DNA from: Dryas octopetala
Taxonomy: Eukaryota; Streptophyta; Magnoliopsida; Rosales; Rosaceae
NCBI GenBank assembly: GCA_963921425.1
Contig: OY992840.1
Coordinates: forward strand, 5,892,501-5,956,500
Direction: 5' to 3'
DNA length: 64,000 nucleotides
Shown piece by piece: positions 58,339 through 64,000 of this stretch. Made by a program: the position numbers and the translations under genes. The notes beneath the pieces were generated by a model, which was not told where the DNA came from, did not search any database, and was given only the letters and a program-made list of their open reading frames with translations. Within the stretch, counting starts at the first letter, position 1. Each line of letters begins with the position of its first letter.

Positions 58339-59542
58339 GGACCCTTGAAAAATTTATTGCTGTGATCCAAAGAACATGTGTGGGGGTGCCCATAAAAGCC
58401 CTCTACTTTCTTTATTTTCTTTGATTTTTTTCCAAATAAAGATATATAAGAGAAGAGAAGAAATAAGGGCAAAGCCCACAAGAAAGCAAGGGAGGAGCCC
58501 AAACAAGCAGTTCAAGAGAAACGGGTTAACACATAGTACAGGCCCAGAACAAGACCCACACTTAAACAAACCCAAATGCCTATTTCCCAAAGAAGAATGG
58601 TGGTAAAGCCCAACAGGTTGATGGTGGTTGTAAGGAAGTTGGCAGTGACCAACTTCACATTCTTCAGGATCCTCATCACAATCGCATGCATACACACATC
58701 ATGTAGGGGATTCATCTAGGATACATGTATAAAGAAACCAACAAAGATGATCATGGTCAGAAGTTTGACATTTGCACCCCAAGTTCTGAGAACTCCAGTC
58801 ATTAAACTAAAACAAAAATGTAATCATGAAAACTCGGAATTCATGGTACGCTTCATCCAGAAAAATAAATTGGCAATTACATTGCACGCATACAAATAAA
58901 AAAAAAATATCAATAACCTGCAGGAAAATAACACTGAATAAAGAAGCATCATATCATGCACCACACACGGAGAACAGTTTGGCTCACACATTATATATCA
59001 TGGAATAGACAAGTTGCCGATATTGTGAGAAAGAAGACTTTTCTCTTCATTTTATTAAAAGTAGTCAAGGTACAAGGGGAGCCCCATTGCTACAAAAGAA
59101 TAAAGAACCTATAACAGGAAGCAGCGAACACCTCAAGAGAGATCAATGGGAATACCCCACTTCACTCACAAGAATTGACTGACTGACAAAAACCAATTTA
59201 CATGGATTTCACTAACCCAACCTCTACTCTTTAAGCTTTGCAGGAAGGTTCTCCTACCAAAGACGGAAAAATACCCCGGCCTGAGAACCTCAAGAATCAC
59301 CAACAGTGCAAATTGCCCCAATTTGAGGCTCTGCACCAAAGAATGTAAATTTTATCCTAGGTTAATTTTTTTCACTGCTCCCAGAATCAATCTTTAGCTT
59401 TACCCGTGTGTTGTTAGAACCCCATTAGAGAGAAATTGAAGTTAGCAACGTGGTCAGGTTCTATGATATGTGCCCCCTCCTCTTCTAGAGGGTAGTAGTA
59501 GGCCAACCAGATAGTTGGCACTTCCTAGTCATCTTCTAATCT
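58339..59542. other. Region downstream of the JMJ13-type gene
   Basis: The part nearest 59542 should contain the 3' UTR. A 113-codon minus-strand frame (58354-58695) is cysteine-rich at its start (CDCDEDPEECEVGHC), but I recognise no family and see no supporting splice or homologous structure, so it is not called as a gene. Confidence 0.4.
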
Positions 59543-63980
<4,438 letters not shown>

Positions 63981-64000
63981 CTGAAAGAAGATGAAAAGGC

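Noticed and set aside
58354..58715. 113-codon cysteine-containing frame near the JMJ13-type gene
   Set aside because: No family resemblance. It lies in likely downstream non-coding DNA with competing frames on both strands.

Overview
This is nuclear DNA from a eudicot plant, probably a woody one. The evidence is split genes with GT-AG introns, strongly AT-rich intergenic DNA, long GA/CT and CA microsatellites, plant-specific gene families (KANADI, a JMJ13-type demethylase), and dense plant transposon families (hAT, Mutator-like, Tourist-like, copia, TRIM, tRNA-derived SINEs). I cannot name the species from sequence alone.

Only two genes look intact. A KANADI2-type GARP transcription factor is complete in six exons on the minus strand (29093-34202, 398 codons). 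The 3' part of a JMJ13-type JmjC/C5HC2 histone demethylase lies on the minus strand at the right edge (eight exons, 59543-63980, continuing past 64000). All exon joins of both were checked for reading frame by hand.

Almost everything else is transposon sequence or transposon-bounded gene debris. Region 1-1816 is the 3' end of a hAT transposon, with the transposase C-terminus, one intron and a 3' terminus. Region 2031-4038 is a decayed, intron-containing copy of part of a SART1/DOT2 splicing-factor gene. Region 4763-11165 is a nested stack: an RNase H-like fragment split by a 6.2-kb hAT-like element with a perfect 8-bp target duplication. That element carries a second hAT element (itself holding a foldback MITE) and a probable 3-kb solo LTR holding two more MITEs. 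Region 11-25 kb is non-coding, with SINEs, MITEs, a decayed TRIM and a probable LTR. Region 25.3-27.9 kb holds an RNase H-like fragment, a second copy of the 0.9-kb hAT family, and a broken CcdA (chloroplast cytochrome c biogenesis) gene fragment.

Downstream of the KANADI2 promoter (34.2-35 kb), region 36.6-40.1 kb holds decayed copia and DUF4283-type sequence, cut by a SINE and two TRIM elements in opposite orientation. Region 41.8-43.6 kb is a 1.87-kb Mutator-like element with a 9-bp target duplication. Region 44.3-46.6 kb is a decayed copia reverse transcriptase/RNase H, with a SINE in its LTR and a 201-bp MITE with a 10-bp target duplication. Region 49-58.5 kb is non-coding with foldback elements, a 520-bp GC-rich hAT MITE, a LINE-type RNase H fragment, two SINEs and tandem duplications.

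I found no CRISPR array, rRNA gene, intact tRNA gene or operon-like system. The most notable content is the readable nesting history of the transposons and the intron-retaining fragments of host genes.
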